Shown here: piece by piece, positions 1 through 7,949 of the stretch
Layout: each line of letters starts with the position of its first letter
Numbering within the stretch: the first letter of the stretch is position 1
Origin: a virus
IMG/VR virus record: IMGVR_UViG_3300031274_000006
Coordinates: 1-40,830 of that record
Direction: 5' to 3' (one strand)
Length of the DNA: 40,830 bases
Notes under the pieces: model-generated
Told to the model about the DNA's origin: nothing
Seen by the model: only the letters and a program-made list of their open reading frames with translations
Database searches by the model: none
Made by a program: the position numbers and the translations under genes

Positions 1-127
1 TGAGCCATCGCATCGAGGTCATCGAGGCTGAAAAGCGGGTGCTGCAGGCACGCGTCGAGGCGCTGGAGGTGGAGCGAGATACACTACGGCGCAGGGTAGA
101 CGATTTGCAGGCGCGATTGGATGCGGT
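1..127. repeat. Left copy of 127-bp terminal direct repeat
   Basis: These 127 bases recur exactly at the right end of the window. The reading frame entering here is the continuation of the gene that runs off the right end. The exact length 127 equals a common assembler k-mer, so the repeat most likely marks a circular assembly graph. It then reflects a circular or circularly permuted genome rather than a biological terminal repeat. Confidence 0.97.
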
Positions 128-170
128 TCTAAAGTGGGCCATTCCGCGCGGCTACAAGCCGCCAGAATAG
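3..170 (+). CDS. C-terminal part of membrane/coiled-coil protein (continues from 40514)
   Basis: Open frame entering from the left edge and ending with TAG at 168-170. It encodes a heptad-like charged helix beginning SHRIEVIEAEKRVLQARVEA and ending in WAIPRGYKPPE. It is in frame with the gene starting at 40514, giving a 119-residue protein on the circular molecule. The coiled coil spans roughly residues 55-105 of the joined protein. Its place directly after a holin-like gene suggests a lysis accessory or membrane-anchored spanin-like role, but that is inference. Confidence 0.85.
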   Translation, partial: SHRIEVIEAEKRVLQARVEALEVERDTLRRRVDDLQARLDAVLKWAIPRGYKPPE

Positions 171-173
171 GCG

Positions 174-1055
174 ATGGCCTCCAAACGCCGCAAATCGAAT
201 AGGCTGATCGTGGTGCTGCTATCGGACACCCACGCCGGCCACAAGCTGGGCCTGCTGAACCCGGCAACGGTGCTGATGGACGAGGTAGGGGAGCACTACT
301 CGCCGGGGCTGAACACGACACAGACGTACCTGTGGACCCTTTACCAATCGCATATCGAGCAGGTGGCTGAGCTGGCGGGCAAGGCGCCGGTGATCGTCAT
401 CCACAATGGCGACGTGACGCAAGGGACCAAGTATCCGTCGCACCTGACGTTACCGCTCATCAGCGACCAGGTGATCGCGGCGGGCTACAACCTGCGCCCG
501 TGGTACGAGCATCCGACCATCAAGGTCAAGGCGATGCGCGTCATCGTCGGGACGGCGGCGCACACCCTGGAGTCTGCCACCGAGACGCTTGTAGCGCAAC
601 GGCTCGCACAGCAGTACCCGAAGGTGGATACCAGGCCGCTGTATCACGCCTCCATTGCGCTAGATAGACAAGATGGGCAAGTTATCGACTGTGCTCACCA
701 CGGGCCATTCCCAGGCGGGCGCAAGTGGCTCAAGGGCAATTCGGCGCGCTACTATCTGCGATCGGCGATGATGGAGGAGCTGGTGGACGGTGAAGTGCCA
801 CCGCGATTGTACGCTCGGGCGCACTACCACGAGTGGGTGCGCGAGACGGTGCGTATCCGCCAGAATGGGCAGGATGTGGAGAGTGACCTGGTGATTACGC
901 CCAGCTACTCGGGCATTGACGATTACGTGAGGCGGGCCACGCGCAGCAAGCGCAAAATCGACCACGGCCTGGTGGTGTGTGTGTTCGAGGATGGCCTGCG
1001 CGAGATTGTGCCGTTGTATGAGGAACTGGACATCAGGACGAGGGAGACGCTGTGA
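174..1055 (+). CDS. Calcineurin-like metallophosphoesterase
   Basis: 293-residue putative phosphoesterase with a two-metal centre. Visible motifs are SDTHAGH (residues 17-23, metal-binding D18 and H20), NGDVTQG (78-84, the GD box), a TAAHTLES segment that may replace the usual GNHE box, HHGPFPGG near 175 and RAHYHEW near 215, where H-x-H is expected. Such enzymes are frequent in phage genomes beside packaging genes; substrates may be nucleic acid ends or phosphorylated metabolites. The ATG lies four bases after the previous stop, and the gene overlaps the next start by 4 bp (GTGA). The canonical GNHE motif is not clean, so the subfamily is uncertain. Confidence 0.85.
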   Translation: MASKRRKSNRLIVVLLSDTHAGHKLGLLNPATVLMDEVGEHYSPGLNTTQTYLWTLYQSHIEQVAELAGKAPVIVIHNGDVTQGTKYPSHLTLPLISDQVIAAGYNLRPWYEHPTIKVKAMRVIVGTAAHTLESATETLVAQRLAQQYPKVDTRPLYHASIALDRQDGQVIDCAHHGPFPGGRKWLKGNSARYYLRSAMMEELVDGEVPPRLYARAHYHEWVRETVRIRQNGQDVESDLVITPSYSGIDDYVRRATRSKRKIDHGLVVCVFEDGLREIVPLYEELDIRTRETL

Positions 1056-1288
1056 CCGGCGACCTCGACGCCATCCTGGCCGAGATCCGCGAGCTGTCGG
1101 CCCGCCCGGTGATGCGGCCTACCGACGTAACAGTGGACATGCTGCAGGAGATTTACGGCGGCGTGGCACCGGGCACAGCCAAAGAGCGCGCTGGCCACGA
1201 CCTGGTGGACACGGGATTATACGAGACATTGAAGGTGTACGACCCGGAGGCGCGGCGGGAGCGAAGGGTGTGGAGGAAGATAAAGTGA
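1052..1288 (+). CDS. Small phage protein, unknown function
   Basis: 78 residues, GTG start overlapping the metallophosphoesterase stop (GTGA) and itself overlapped by the next GTG start. The sequence is mostly helical and charged: an N-terminal acidic helix (DLDAILAEIRELSA) and a basic C-terminus (RRERRVWRKIK). No family is recognised. The tight overlaps on both sides show translational coupling and support that it is real. Its position just before the terminase leader would fit a packaging accessory protein, without direct evidence. Confidence 0.7.
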   Translation: MTGDLDAILAEIRELSARPVMRPTDVTVDMLQEIYGGVAPGTAKERAGHDLVDTGLYETLKVYDPEARRERRVWRKIK

Positions 1289-1548
1289 TCGCAGCATTCT
1301 TTTGTGGATGGTTGTACGGCTACCTAGTCCGCAACGCCATCATCTCGGAACACAACCGACGACTTCTGGCAGAGACGTGGCTGAGCGACGATGATTGGTT
1401 GGAGAGTCTGCGGGCCTGGGATGAATTGAGCGACGAGGCGCTTGCAAACTTCGACCGCCAGATTGAGATAGGGCCAGGCGTGCTCGATATGGATTCGACA
1501 GGCGGGACTTTTTGGGTGCAGCCTGATTCGAGAACGGCTACTGGTTAA
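1285..1548 (+). CDS. Small hypothetical protein with N-terminal hydrophobic helix
   Basis: 87 residues from a GTG overlapping the previous stop (GTGA at 1285-1288). A longer open frame begins at 979, but it would overlap two well-supported genes, so the coupled GTG is preferred. The N-terminus (VIAAFFCGWLYGYLVRNAII) is a short hydrophobic segment that could be a membrane anchor. The rest is acidic and tryptophan-rich (DDDWLESLRAWDELSDEALANF). Function unknown. It is the last gene before the 163-bp terminase leader. Confidence 0.65.
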   Translation: MIAAFFCGWLYGYLVRNAIISEHNRRLLAETWLSDDDWLESLRAWDELSDEALANFDRQIEIGPGVLDMDSTGGTFWVQPDSRTATG

Positions 1549-1551
1549 TTG

Positions 1552-1711
1552 TAAGGGGAGACGTCCGCCGAGGTAGGGCGGAGGGTGGGGATGGGAGCGA
1601 CTGTAGGCGGACATCATCTCTCCTCCTTTGGGACCGTGTGGGGCGGGGATGTCGCCGGGGCTGAACCGCCCCCACGGCGAGGGAAGCGTGATAGCAAGTA
1701 GGAGCAGGTAA
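1552..1711 (+). promoter_or_regulatory. Structured leader upstream of terminase genes; candidate packaging site
   Basis: 163 bp without a convincing gene. GTCCGCC at 1563-1569 can pair perfectly with GGCGGAC at 1606-1612, while its TCCGCC part can instead pair with GGCGGA at 1577-1582. Two mutually exclusive hairpins are therefore possible. Outer purine/pyrimidine arms (AGGGGAGA at 1553-1560 and TCTCTCCTCC from 1617) extend the longer fold. A 22-base element at 1662-1683 recurs at 8299-8320. AGGAG at 1700-1704 precedes the CTG start at 1712. In many phages the packaging site lies next to or inside the small terminase gene, so this is the best pac/cos candidate; no promoter is evident. Confidence 0.45.
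1662..1683. repeat. 22-bp dispersed repeat, copy 1
   Basis: Matches 8299-8320 at 21 of 22 positions (difference at the 18th base). The core CCGCCCCCACGG is followed by YGAGGG. The C and G runs can form a short stem. This copy lies 28 bp before the start of the small terminase. Confidence 0.7.
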
Positions 1712-2020
1712 CTGGCAGCGGCGAGAAAGTCAAACGGGCAGTGGAAGAAGGGGCAATCGGGCAATCCCAGCGGGCGCCCCAAGCGCAGCGTCGAGGAGAA
1801 ATACCTTGCGGCGCTGTATCGCCGTGTTTCGGTGACGGACTGGAACACGATCATCGACTCGGCGGTGGCCCGTGCCAAGGCCGGCGACTCGACGGCGCGC
1901 CAGTGGCTCAGCGACTATCTGCTGGGCAAGCCGGTGCAGCGCCAGGAGATCAGCGGGCCGGATGGTGGCCCGGTCACGGTGAACTTCGTTGACTCAAACC
2001 TCAGCAGCGCCGACATATAA
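1712..2020 (+). CDS. Terminase small subunit-like protein (DUF5681 type), apparent CTG start
   Basis: 102 residues. The N-terminal motif GQWKKGQSGNPSGRP is the signature of DUF5681 phage proteins, which sit where small terminases are expected. A helical body ending TARQWLSDYLLGKPVQ follows. Small terminases recognise the packaging site and regulate the large-subunit ATPase. The frame is closed by TAA at 1709-1711. Between that stop and the conserved motif the only start-like codon is CTG at 1712, seven bases after AGGAG. A GTG at 1832 would delete the conserved motif. The 3' end overlaps the large subunit start by 32 bp. Confidence 0.75.
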   Translation: MAAARKSNGQWKKGQSGNPSGRPKRSVEEKYLAALYRRVSVTDWNTIIDSAVARAKAGDSTARQWLSDYLLGKPVQRQEISGPDGGPVTVNFVDSNLSSADI

Positions 2021-3305
2021 TGTACCCAGCGCCTACGCGCAGAACCGCGACGCCTTCCGCTGCCGGGACGCCGAGGTACTGCTCATCGGTCCGGCAGAGA
2101 CGGGCAAGACCTACGGGTTGCTGTGGAAGCTGCACCTGTGCGCGCTCAAGTATCCGAAGGCGTCTATCGTCATCCTACGAAAGACCTTAACATCGACATA
2201 CTCGACCGTGCTGGTCACGTTCAAGGAAAAGGTGGTCGGCGAGGATTCGCCGATTCGCGCCTATGGCGGCGAGAAATCGGAGTGGTTCGACTATCCGACC
2301 GGGGCGCGCATTTGGGTGGCTGGCCTGGACAAGTCAAGCCGCATCCTATCCGCCGAGCATGACATCATCTATGTCAATCAGGCCGAGGAGCTGACGCTGG
2401 ATGAATGGGAGACGCTGACCACGCGCACGACGGGCCGGGCGGGGCATACGCCCTACAGCCAGACCATCGGCGATGCGAACCCGACCTACCCGACACATTG
2501 GATGTACCAGCGCGAGGGTATCAGCCGATTCTATAGCTGGCACCGGGACAACCCGACGCTCTATGACCACGAGGCGGAGGAATGGACCGAGCAGGGCGAG
2601 GAAACGCGGCTGCGATTGTCTAGGCTGACAGGCTTGCGCAACAAGCGTTTATGGTTGGGCCAGGCTGTCCAGGCCGAGGGCGCGGTGTACGATGGTTATA
2701 GCGAGGCGCTGCACCACGTTGACCGTTTCGACATTCCGGCGGATTGGCGGCGTATCCGCGCAGTGGACTTTGGCTATACCAACCCGTTCGTATGCCAGTG
2801 GTGGGCAATAGATGGTGATGGGCGAATGTTCATGTACCGTGAAATCTACCGCACGCAGACGCTCGTAGAGGACCACGCCCGAGACATTGTGCGGCTGAGT
2901 GAGGGCGAACGAATCGAGGCGACTGTGTGCGACCACGACGCAGAGGACCGCGCGACGCTAGAGCGACACGGCGTGCCGACGACCCCAGCGACCAAGGGCA
3001 TCTCGCTGGGTATACAGGCTGTGACAGCGCGGCTATCGAAGGCCGGCGACAACCGGGCGCGGCTGTTCGTACTGCGCGACTCGCTGGTGCAGGAGGACGC
3101 GGCGCTGGTGCTCGATTACAAGCCGACCTGCACAGCAGACGAGTTCCCGGCCTATGTCTGGCCACAGGCCAAGGATGGCAAGCCGATTAAGGAAGTGCCA
3201 GTAGATGTGGATAACCACGGCATGGACGCGATGCGCTATGGCGTGATGTACGTGGATGGCATCAAGCCGGTCATCGCGCCAGCGGAGAACCCATTTTATG
3301 CCTGA
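1989..3305 (+). CDS. terL: Terminase large subunit
   Basis: 438 residues; the DNA-packaging motor with N-terminal ATPase and C-terminal RNase H-like nuclease. Walker A is GPAETGKT (34-41). The Walker B region is IIYVNQAEEL (126-135), with N130/Q131 where acidic residues are common and E133/E134 following. Nuclease acidic residues are D260 in AVDFGYTN, an Asp near 316 in CDHDAEDR and D413 in NHGMDAMRYG. The start is TTG at 1989, inside the small-terminase gene; no other in-frame start precedes Walker A. The ATG at 2020 is out of frame. Length and order fit a terminase_6/terminase_3-like protein. Confidence 0.95.
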   Translation: MTQTSAAPTYNVPSAYAQNRDAFRCRDAEVLLIGPAETGKTYGLLWKLHLCALKYPKASIVILRKTLTSTYSTVLVTFKEKVVGEDSPIRAYGGEKSEWFDYPTGARIWVAGLDKSSRILSAEHDIIYVNQAEELTLDEWETLTTRTTGRAGHTPYSQTIGDANPTYPTHWMYQREGISRFYSWHRDNPTLYDHEAEEWTEQGEETRLRLSRLTGLRNKRLWLGQAVQAEGAVYDGYSEALHHVDRFDIPADWRRIRAVDFGYTNPFVCQWWAIDGDGRMFMYREIYRTQTLVEDHARDIVRLSEGERIEATVCDHDAEDRATLERHGVPTTPATKGISLGIQAVTARLSKAGDNRARLFVLRDSLVQEDAALVLDYKPTCTADEFPAYVWPQAKDGKPIKEVPVDVDNHGMDAMRYGVMYVDGIKPVIAPAENPFYA

Positions 3306-4644
3306 GCTGAGAGAATACAACCTGGAGCAGCCGGACGAGCTGACGGACATCGCGCATGACGAGCAGGCGCACCGCGAGCGCGAGGAGAAGGCTGCCTGGG
3401 AATACTACAACGGTGAGATGCGCCCGCCGCTCAAGGTGCGCGTGGACCAGCCGAACGATAACGTGATCATTGGCCTCATCGCCAAAATGGTGGACCAGGC
3501 CGTGTCGATGCTCATGGGCGAGGTGCCATCATTCGACATTGACGAGAACCAGCAGACGCCAGAGGAGGACCGGATCGAGGAGGTGCTGGATGCCAGCAAA
3601 GGCCCGATTCTGCTGCACAACCTGGCATTGTACGGGGCGCTGTGCGGCCATTGTTTCCTCAAGCTGCTGCCGGCGATGGATGGCGAGGCGGTGGAGGAGC
3701 TCAAGTTGGTCGGGCTGGACCCCAAATTATGTACTGTCTACTGGGCGCCGGGCGACTTTTCCGTGGTGAATGCCTACAAGATCCAGTGGCGTGCCGGCGA
3801 TGACATCTACCGGCAGGACATCGTGCGCGGCGAGCTGGTCGATGGCGTCGCCGACGGGCAATGGCTGGTGCGCGACCTGTTCGCCGAGCGTGGGCGCAAG
3901 TTCGAGGAGGTATCGAGCGCCACCTGGGGCTGGGACTTCCCACCCCTCGTGGACTGGCAGAACCTCCCCAACCCGCGCGGCTACTATGGCCAGCCTGACC
4001 TCGTGAACCCGTCGCTGAATGACCGCGTGAACCTGGTGGCGTCTAACGTGCTGCGCATCCTCAAATACCACGCGCACCCGCGCACGATCGTCACCGGAGC
4101 GCAGGCGTCGCAGATACAGGACACGTCGGTGGACCAGATGTGGACCATTCCGAATGAGGCGGCGCAGGTGTTCAACCTGGAAATGCAGAGCGACCTGTCC
4201 TCATCTATGGCGATGCTGAACGCCCTCCAGGCGGCGTTCTACAGCGAGCACCGGGCCGTCGATATGACCAGCCTCAAGGACAAATTGGGCCAGCTCACTA
4301 ATTTCGGCCTGCGCTCATTGTTCCGCGATGCGCTCGACAAATTGAACACCAAGCGCGCGCTGTACGGCGACGGCCTAAGCGAGATGGCGCGGCGCATCCT
4401 CGTGCTCTCGGGGATGGAGGACGTGACGCCCAAGGTGGTGTGGGGCGAGGCACTCGACTTCAACGGGATGGAGGAGATACAGGAGATCCAGCTTGAGATG
4501 GGCCTGGGCATCCTGAGCAAAGAGACGGCAGCCAAGGAGAGGGGCCGCGACTGGGAAGCGGAGCAGCAGCGCCTGGACGCGGAGAAGCAGGGCGAGCAGA
4601 ACCTGGGCGAGCTGCTGCTGGGCGCGTTTGAGGGAGGTGGGTAG
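3298..4644 (+). CDS. Portal protein
   Basis: 448 residues, SPP1 gp6-like portal by order and sequence character. The N-terminus (YYNGEMRPPLKVRVDQPNDN) leads into IIGLIAKMVDQAVSMLMGEVP, typical of the entry to the portal clip/wing region, and the C-terminus is a long acidic helix. The portal forms the dodecameric ring for DNA entry and head-tail joining. ATG 3298 overlaps the terminase 3' end by 8 bp; a longer frame from 3256 is possible but would overlap more. The stop overlaps the next GTG by one base. Confidence 0.93.
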   Translation: MPELREYNLEQPDELTDIAHDEQAHREREEKAAWEYYNGEMRPPLKVRVDQPNDNVIIGLIAKMVDQAVSMLMGEVPSFDIDENQQTPEEDRIEEVLDASKGPILLHNLALYGALCGHCFLKLLPAMDGEAVEELKLVGLDPKLCTVYWAPGDFSVVNAYKIQWRAGDDIYRQDIVRGELVDGVADGQWLVRDLFAERGRKFEEVSSATWGWDFPPLVDWQNLPNPRGYYGQPDLVNPSLNDRVNLVASNVLRILKYHAHPRTIVTGAQASQIQDTSVDQMWTIPNEAAQVFNLEMQSDLSSSMAMLNALQAAFYSEHRAVDMTSLKDKLGQLTNFGLRSLFRDALDKLNTKRALYGDGLSEMARRILVLSGMEDVTPKVVWGEALDFNGMEEIQEIQLEMGLGILSKETAAKERGRDWEAEQQRLDAEKQGEQNLGELLLGAFEGGG

Positions 4645-4928
4645 TGAGCGACGTATTCGACCGCCCGCGCATCGTCACCTGGCACGAGATGCTCAAGACG
4701 CTGCTGCCCTACATCGAGAACTACCCCTGGGCGATGGACACCATCGGCGACCTGTGGCGCATGTGTACGCCGACGCCGAACCAGGTGCTCCGTCCAGACC
4801 CGGTGCTGACCGAGACGCGCATCATCATGCCCGTCGACTTCGCCAAGTGGTGGTCGGATGTGCAGCAGCGGATGGGGATTGAGGCGACGCCCAACGAGGT
4901 CATCCCGGCCCGTAGGAGCTGGGCATAG
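4644..4928 (+). CDS. Conserved-position head-region protein, unknown function
   Basis: 94 residues from a GTG sharing its first base with the portal stop codon. It has several tryptophans and a central proline-rich stretch (CTPTPNQVLRPDPVL), and ends with a FAKWWSDVQQRMGI helix. It lies between portal and MuF-like head protein with one-base overlaps on both sides, so it is translated with the head genes. No domain is recognised; it may be a small portal- or prohead-associated factor. Confidence 0.7.
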   Translation: MSDVFDRPRIVTWHEMLKTLLPYIENYPWAMDTIGDLWRMCTPTPNQVLRPDPVLTETRIIMPVDFAKWWSDVQQRMGIEATPNEVIPARRSWA

Positions 4929-6037
4929 TGAGCGAGGGACGTGCGGCGCATCCCGTCATTGCCTACAGCGATGCAGCGAGGGATAAGTTGCTGCAGGGCG
5001 AACGTAACCGGGCGGCGCGATTGGTTCGCGTCTACGGGGCAGCCTATCAGCGGCTCGGCGCATTCGTGGAAGCGCTGACCGCACGCTGGGAGGCGGAGAA
5101 CGAGACGGGCGCACTCACCCGCGAGCAGATGAAGGCGCTCGATAGCTACCGCAATCTGCAGCGTCAGATCGCCCGGGAGATCGACCGCTTCGGCGCCTAT
5201 GCCGGCACGGAGATGAACCAGGGCGCGCGCGAGGCCGTGGCCCAGGCGCTCAAGGACGCCAAGGCCGAGGTACAATTGGCGCTCGACGCCGTACCAGTGC
5301 AGCGACTAGAGCGCGTGTGGCGCAATCTGCCCGACCAGGCTGTCGAGCAGCTATTGGGGATGACTGAGGAAGGGTCGCCGCTGCGCTCCAAGCTCGACAA
5401 GGAATTGGGCAGCGCCGTGGCTCAGCGCGTGGCGGACAAGCTGCTTGAGAACGTCGCGCTGGGCAAGAATCCGCGCGAGACAGCCAGGACGGTCAAGCGC
5501 GAGATGGGCGTGGGGCTAGAGTGGGCGCTGCGCACGATTCGCACGGCGCAGATTTGGAGCTATCGCACGGCCAAGCAGCAGTCATGGAGCGAGAATCCAG
5601 CGCTCTATCGCGGGTGGACGTGGCACGCGCACTTGGGCGATCCGCGCACCTGCCCGGCTTGCATTGCGATGCACGGCACGCAGCATCCGCCCGACGAGGT
5701 GCTGAACGACCATTACAACGGTCGCTGCGCGCCCATCATAAAGACGCCGACCTATGCCGAGATGCTGGGGATTGAGCCGGTCGAGGGCGACGTGTCACCT
5801 GCCGACCGGGTGGAGAATGGCGCACAGTGGTTCGCGTCGCAGCCGGACGCATTCAAGCAGCAAGTGCTCGGCGCGGCAAGGTTCCGTGCCTACCAGGCCG
5901 GTGAGCTGACGATGGACGAGGGTCCTCGTGGCATCGTCGGCGTGCAGGATGATGAGGTCTATGGCCCGATGCGCCACGCCAGGAGTCTCAAGGCAGCGCT
6001 CGGCGACGAGGCGGCGGGGTTCTATGCCCGTCCCTGA
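4928..6037 (+). CDS. Minor head protein, phage Mu F / SPP1 gp7 family
   Basis: 369 residues. The C-terminal half has the MuF signature: a WHAHLGDPRTCPACIAMHG cysteine segment, then HPPDEVLNDHYNGRCAPI, where paired Cys/His residues close the fold. The N-terminal 200 residues are helical. In SPP1 and Mu such proteins bind the portal, enter the prohead and help DNA ejection or head morphogenesis. GTG start; a clear GGAGG precedes the next gene rather than this one, and this gene is coupled by one-base overlap to the gene before it. Confidence 0.88.
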   Translation: MSEGRAAHPVIAYSDAARDKLLQGERNRAARLVRVYGAAYQRLGAFVEALTARWEAENETGALTREQMKALDSYRNLQRQIAREIDRFGAYAGTEMNQGAREAVAQALKDAKAEVQLALDAVPVQRLERVWRNLPDQAVEQLLGMTEEGSPLRSKLDKELGSAVAQRVADKLLENVALGKNPRETARTVKREMGVGLEWALRTIRTAQIWSYRTAKQQSWSENPALYRGWTWHAHLGDPRTCPACIAMHGTQHPPDEVLNDHYNGRCAPIIKTPTYAEMLGIEPVEGDVSPADRVENGAQWFASQPDAFKQQVLGAARFRAYQAGELTMDEGPRGIVGVQDDEVYGPMRHARSLKAALGDEAAGFYARP

Positions 6038-6062
6038 TAGCTAGACGACCCAGGAGGTCAAA

Positions 6063-6662
6063 GTGACTGAGGAAACACCGGGCCAGGAGCCCACAGAAGA
6101 AACGGAAGGCCAGGAGCCAGCCGCTACCGAATCAACACTAGATGCAGAGGCGCTGCAGGCTGAACTGAAGCGAGCGCGACGCGAGGCCGCCAAGTACCGC
6201 ACAGAGCTACGGAAATCTCAGGAGGCCCAGGAGGCCGCGAAAGAGGCTGAGATGACCGAGCTTGAGCGGCTGCAGGCGACCGTTGCGAAACTGCAAGACA
6301 GGGCCGAGCAGGCCGAGGTCAACGCCAAGCGGATGGTCGTGCGCAACGCGACCACCATCGCCGCGACTAAGGCCGGGGTTCGTCCCGACGCGCTCGATAT
6401 TGTCACCGCGCTGATCGACGCCGACACCCTGGAGGTGGACGACGACGGCAACGTGGAGGGCCTGGCAGAGGCGATCCAGGCGATCGTCAAAGAGCGTCCT
6501 TTTCTGACGGCGACCGATACCAAAAACAGAATCACCCCGACCAATCCGGCGGACGGCGCCGGGGGCGAGACGCGACAGCAAAAGCTCGACCGCTTGTTCT
6601 ACGGGCACAAGAACACCATGTTCGGCGGGCCGGGCGGCGGGGTGATCACACCGGAACAATAG
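6063..6662 (+). CDS. Capsid scaffolding protein
   Basis: 199 residues, GTG start seven bases after AGGAGG (6050-6056). Composition is typical of siphovirus scaffolds: an acidic Glu/Gln/Pro-rich N-terminus, then a long coiled coil (about residues 30-95, LQAELKRARREAAKYRTELR) and a short basic C-terminal region (ETRQQKLDRLFYG) that would bind the capsid protein. It lies directly upstream of the major capsid gene. It is expected to be absent from mature particles. Confidence 0.88.
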   Translation: MTEETPGQEPTEETEGQEPAATESTLDAEALQAELKRARREAAKYRTELRKSQEAQEAAKEAEMTELERLQATVAKLQDRAEQAEVNAKRMVVRNATTIAATKAGVRPDALDIVTALIDADTLEVDDDGNVEGLAEAIQAIVKERPFLTATDTKNRITPTNPADGAGGETRQQKLDRLFYGHKNTMFGGPGGGVITPEQ

Positions 6663-6672
6663 GAGGCCATAA

Positions 6673-7530
6673 GTGGCTATCTCTCAACTGACCAGCATCT
6701 CGTCTTATCTCCCTGAGATATTCGAGGATGCAATGTTTGTCGCTCGTGAGCAGAACCTCATGAGCAATCTCGTTTTCAACTACAGCGGCTCGGGCTTTAT
6801 GATCCGCAACGTGCCGGTGCGACCCGCCATTACGGCGGAGGGCATCGCCGACGCGGTGGACTATAACGCGCCGACGACCTGGACCAAGAGCGCTGGTGCG
6901 ACGCTGACGCCGGGCGAGATCATCGCCCAGGCGCTCCTGACCGACCAGCACATCGAGTCGGACCAGGAGGATGCGACGCGTACCGTCTCGCTTGAGCTGG
7001 GCGGCGCCATCGCCACCAAGATCGACGTGGACATCTTGAGCGACTTTGCAAGCCTGACCGCTGAGGCGGGGCCGGGCGCGGGCAACGCGCTGAACTACAG
7101 CTACCTTGCAGCGGCCTATGTGCTCGCCTCGACGGCGGCAAAGAGCACGGGGCCGTTCTATGCGGTCCTGCATCCATACCAGTGGCACGACATCTGGGTG
7201 GAGCTGGGCCGGCCTGCTGCGACCTACGACTTCCTGGGCGACGTGGCGAACGAGGCTATGCGCTCCTACGCCGTGGGCCGTTGGCTGGGCATGACGTGGT
7301 TCACGTCGGCCAACATCACCATCGACGCCACCGACGACGCGGTAGGCGCTGTGTTCCACCGCGAGGCGCTGGCGCTGGACACGCGGCGTGCGCCACGGCT
7401 GGAGGCCGAGCGCGATGCGTCCTTGCGTGCGACCGAGCTCAACATGACCGCCGGCTATGCACACGGCGTGCGGCGCAGCACCTACGGGTACTACATCACC
7501 AGCGACGCCAGCGATCCGGCGGGCAGCTAA
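6673..7530 (+). CDS. Major capsid protein
   Basis: 285 residues, GTG start seven bases after GGAGG. Position (after scaffold, before connectors) and sequence fit an HK97-fold capsid protein: an N-terminal helix (SYLPEIFEDAMFVAREQNLM), an E-loop-like segment rich in Thr/Val/Pro, a central A-domain with FYAVLHPYQWHDIW, and the C-terminal stretch GAVFHREALALDTRRAPRLE, which resembles the final strands of this fold. No N-terminal delta domain is needed because a separate scaffold is present. Confidence 0.9.
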   Translation: MAISQLTSISSYLPEIFEDAMFVAREQNLMSNLVFNYSGSGFMIRNVPVRPAITAEGIADAVDYNAPTTWTKSAGATLTPGEIIAQALLTDQHIESDQEDATRTVSLELGGAIATKIDVDILSDFASLTAEAGPGAGNALNYSYLAAAYVLASTAAKSTGPFYAVLHPYQWHDIWVELGRPAATYDFLGDVANEAMRSYAVGRWLGMTWFTSANITIDATDDAVGAVFHREALALDTRRAPRLEAERDASLRATELNMTAGYAHGVRRSTYGYYITSDASDPAGS

Positions 7531-7542
7531 GGAGAAATGACA

Positions 7543-7935
7543 ATGTTTCCTTCACAAGCACCAGTAGTGATCAACTTCAACATCTCGGCTGACCCGGCGG
7601 CGGACCAGATTTACCCGGTCCTGTACGTGCCGACCGGGCGACAGTTCACCATCCTGAGCGCGTCCGCTGTGACTGCCGACGATGTGGCAGCCGCGACGGA
7701 TAACTATTTCACCGTTGCCCTCCAAAACGGGGGCACCGCCGGGACGGGCACGACTGCCGTCGCTGCGGCCATCGGTGGAACGCCTGGCTGGACGGGCCTG
7801 CTCCCCAAGGCGTTTACCGTCAGCGCGAACGAGCTGACCGCCGGGCAAGTGTTGAACGTGGCCTATGACGAGACGGGCACCGGCACCTTTGGCGTCCTGA
7901 ACGTCCAGGTCGTGGGCGTATGGGGCGAGGCGTAA
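7543..7935 (+). CDS. Probable head decoration protein
   Basis: 130 residues, rich in Thr, Ala, Gly and Val with alternating beta-strand character (NYFTVALQNGGTAGTG). It sits right after the capsid gene, where decoration or stabilisation proteins usually lie. An ATG at 7537 lies only two bases after GGAG, so ATG 7543 (spacing eight) is preferred. A second protein of similar composition follows at 7993. No family is recognised; the assignment rests on position and composition. Confidence 0.65.
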   Translation: MFPSQAPVVINFNISADPAADQIYPVLYVPTGRQFTILSASAVTADDVAAATDNYFTVALQNGGTAGTGTTAVAAAIGGTPGWTGLLPKAFTVSANELTAGQVLNVAYDETGTGTFGVLNVQVVGVWGEA

Positions 7936-7949
7936 TCGTCCCTTTGACT

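Noticed and set aside
1-127. Terminal repeat as a true biological direct terminal repeat
   Set aside because: Length equals a usual assembly k-mer and it cuts through a gene, so an assembly overlap of a circular map is more likely.
979-1284. N-terminal extension of the 1285 gene
   Set aside because: It would overlap the metallophosphoesterase and the 1052 gene; the GTGA-coupled start at 1285 is better.
1741-1992. Alternative frame over the small terminase
   Set aside because: It encodes no recognisable motif, while the overlapping frame carries the DUF5681 signature.
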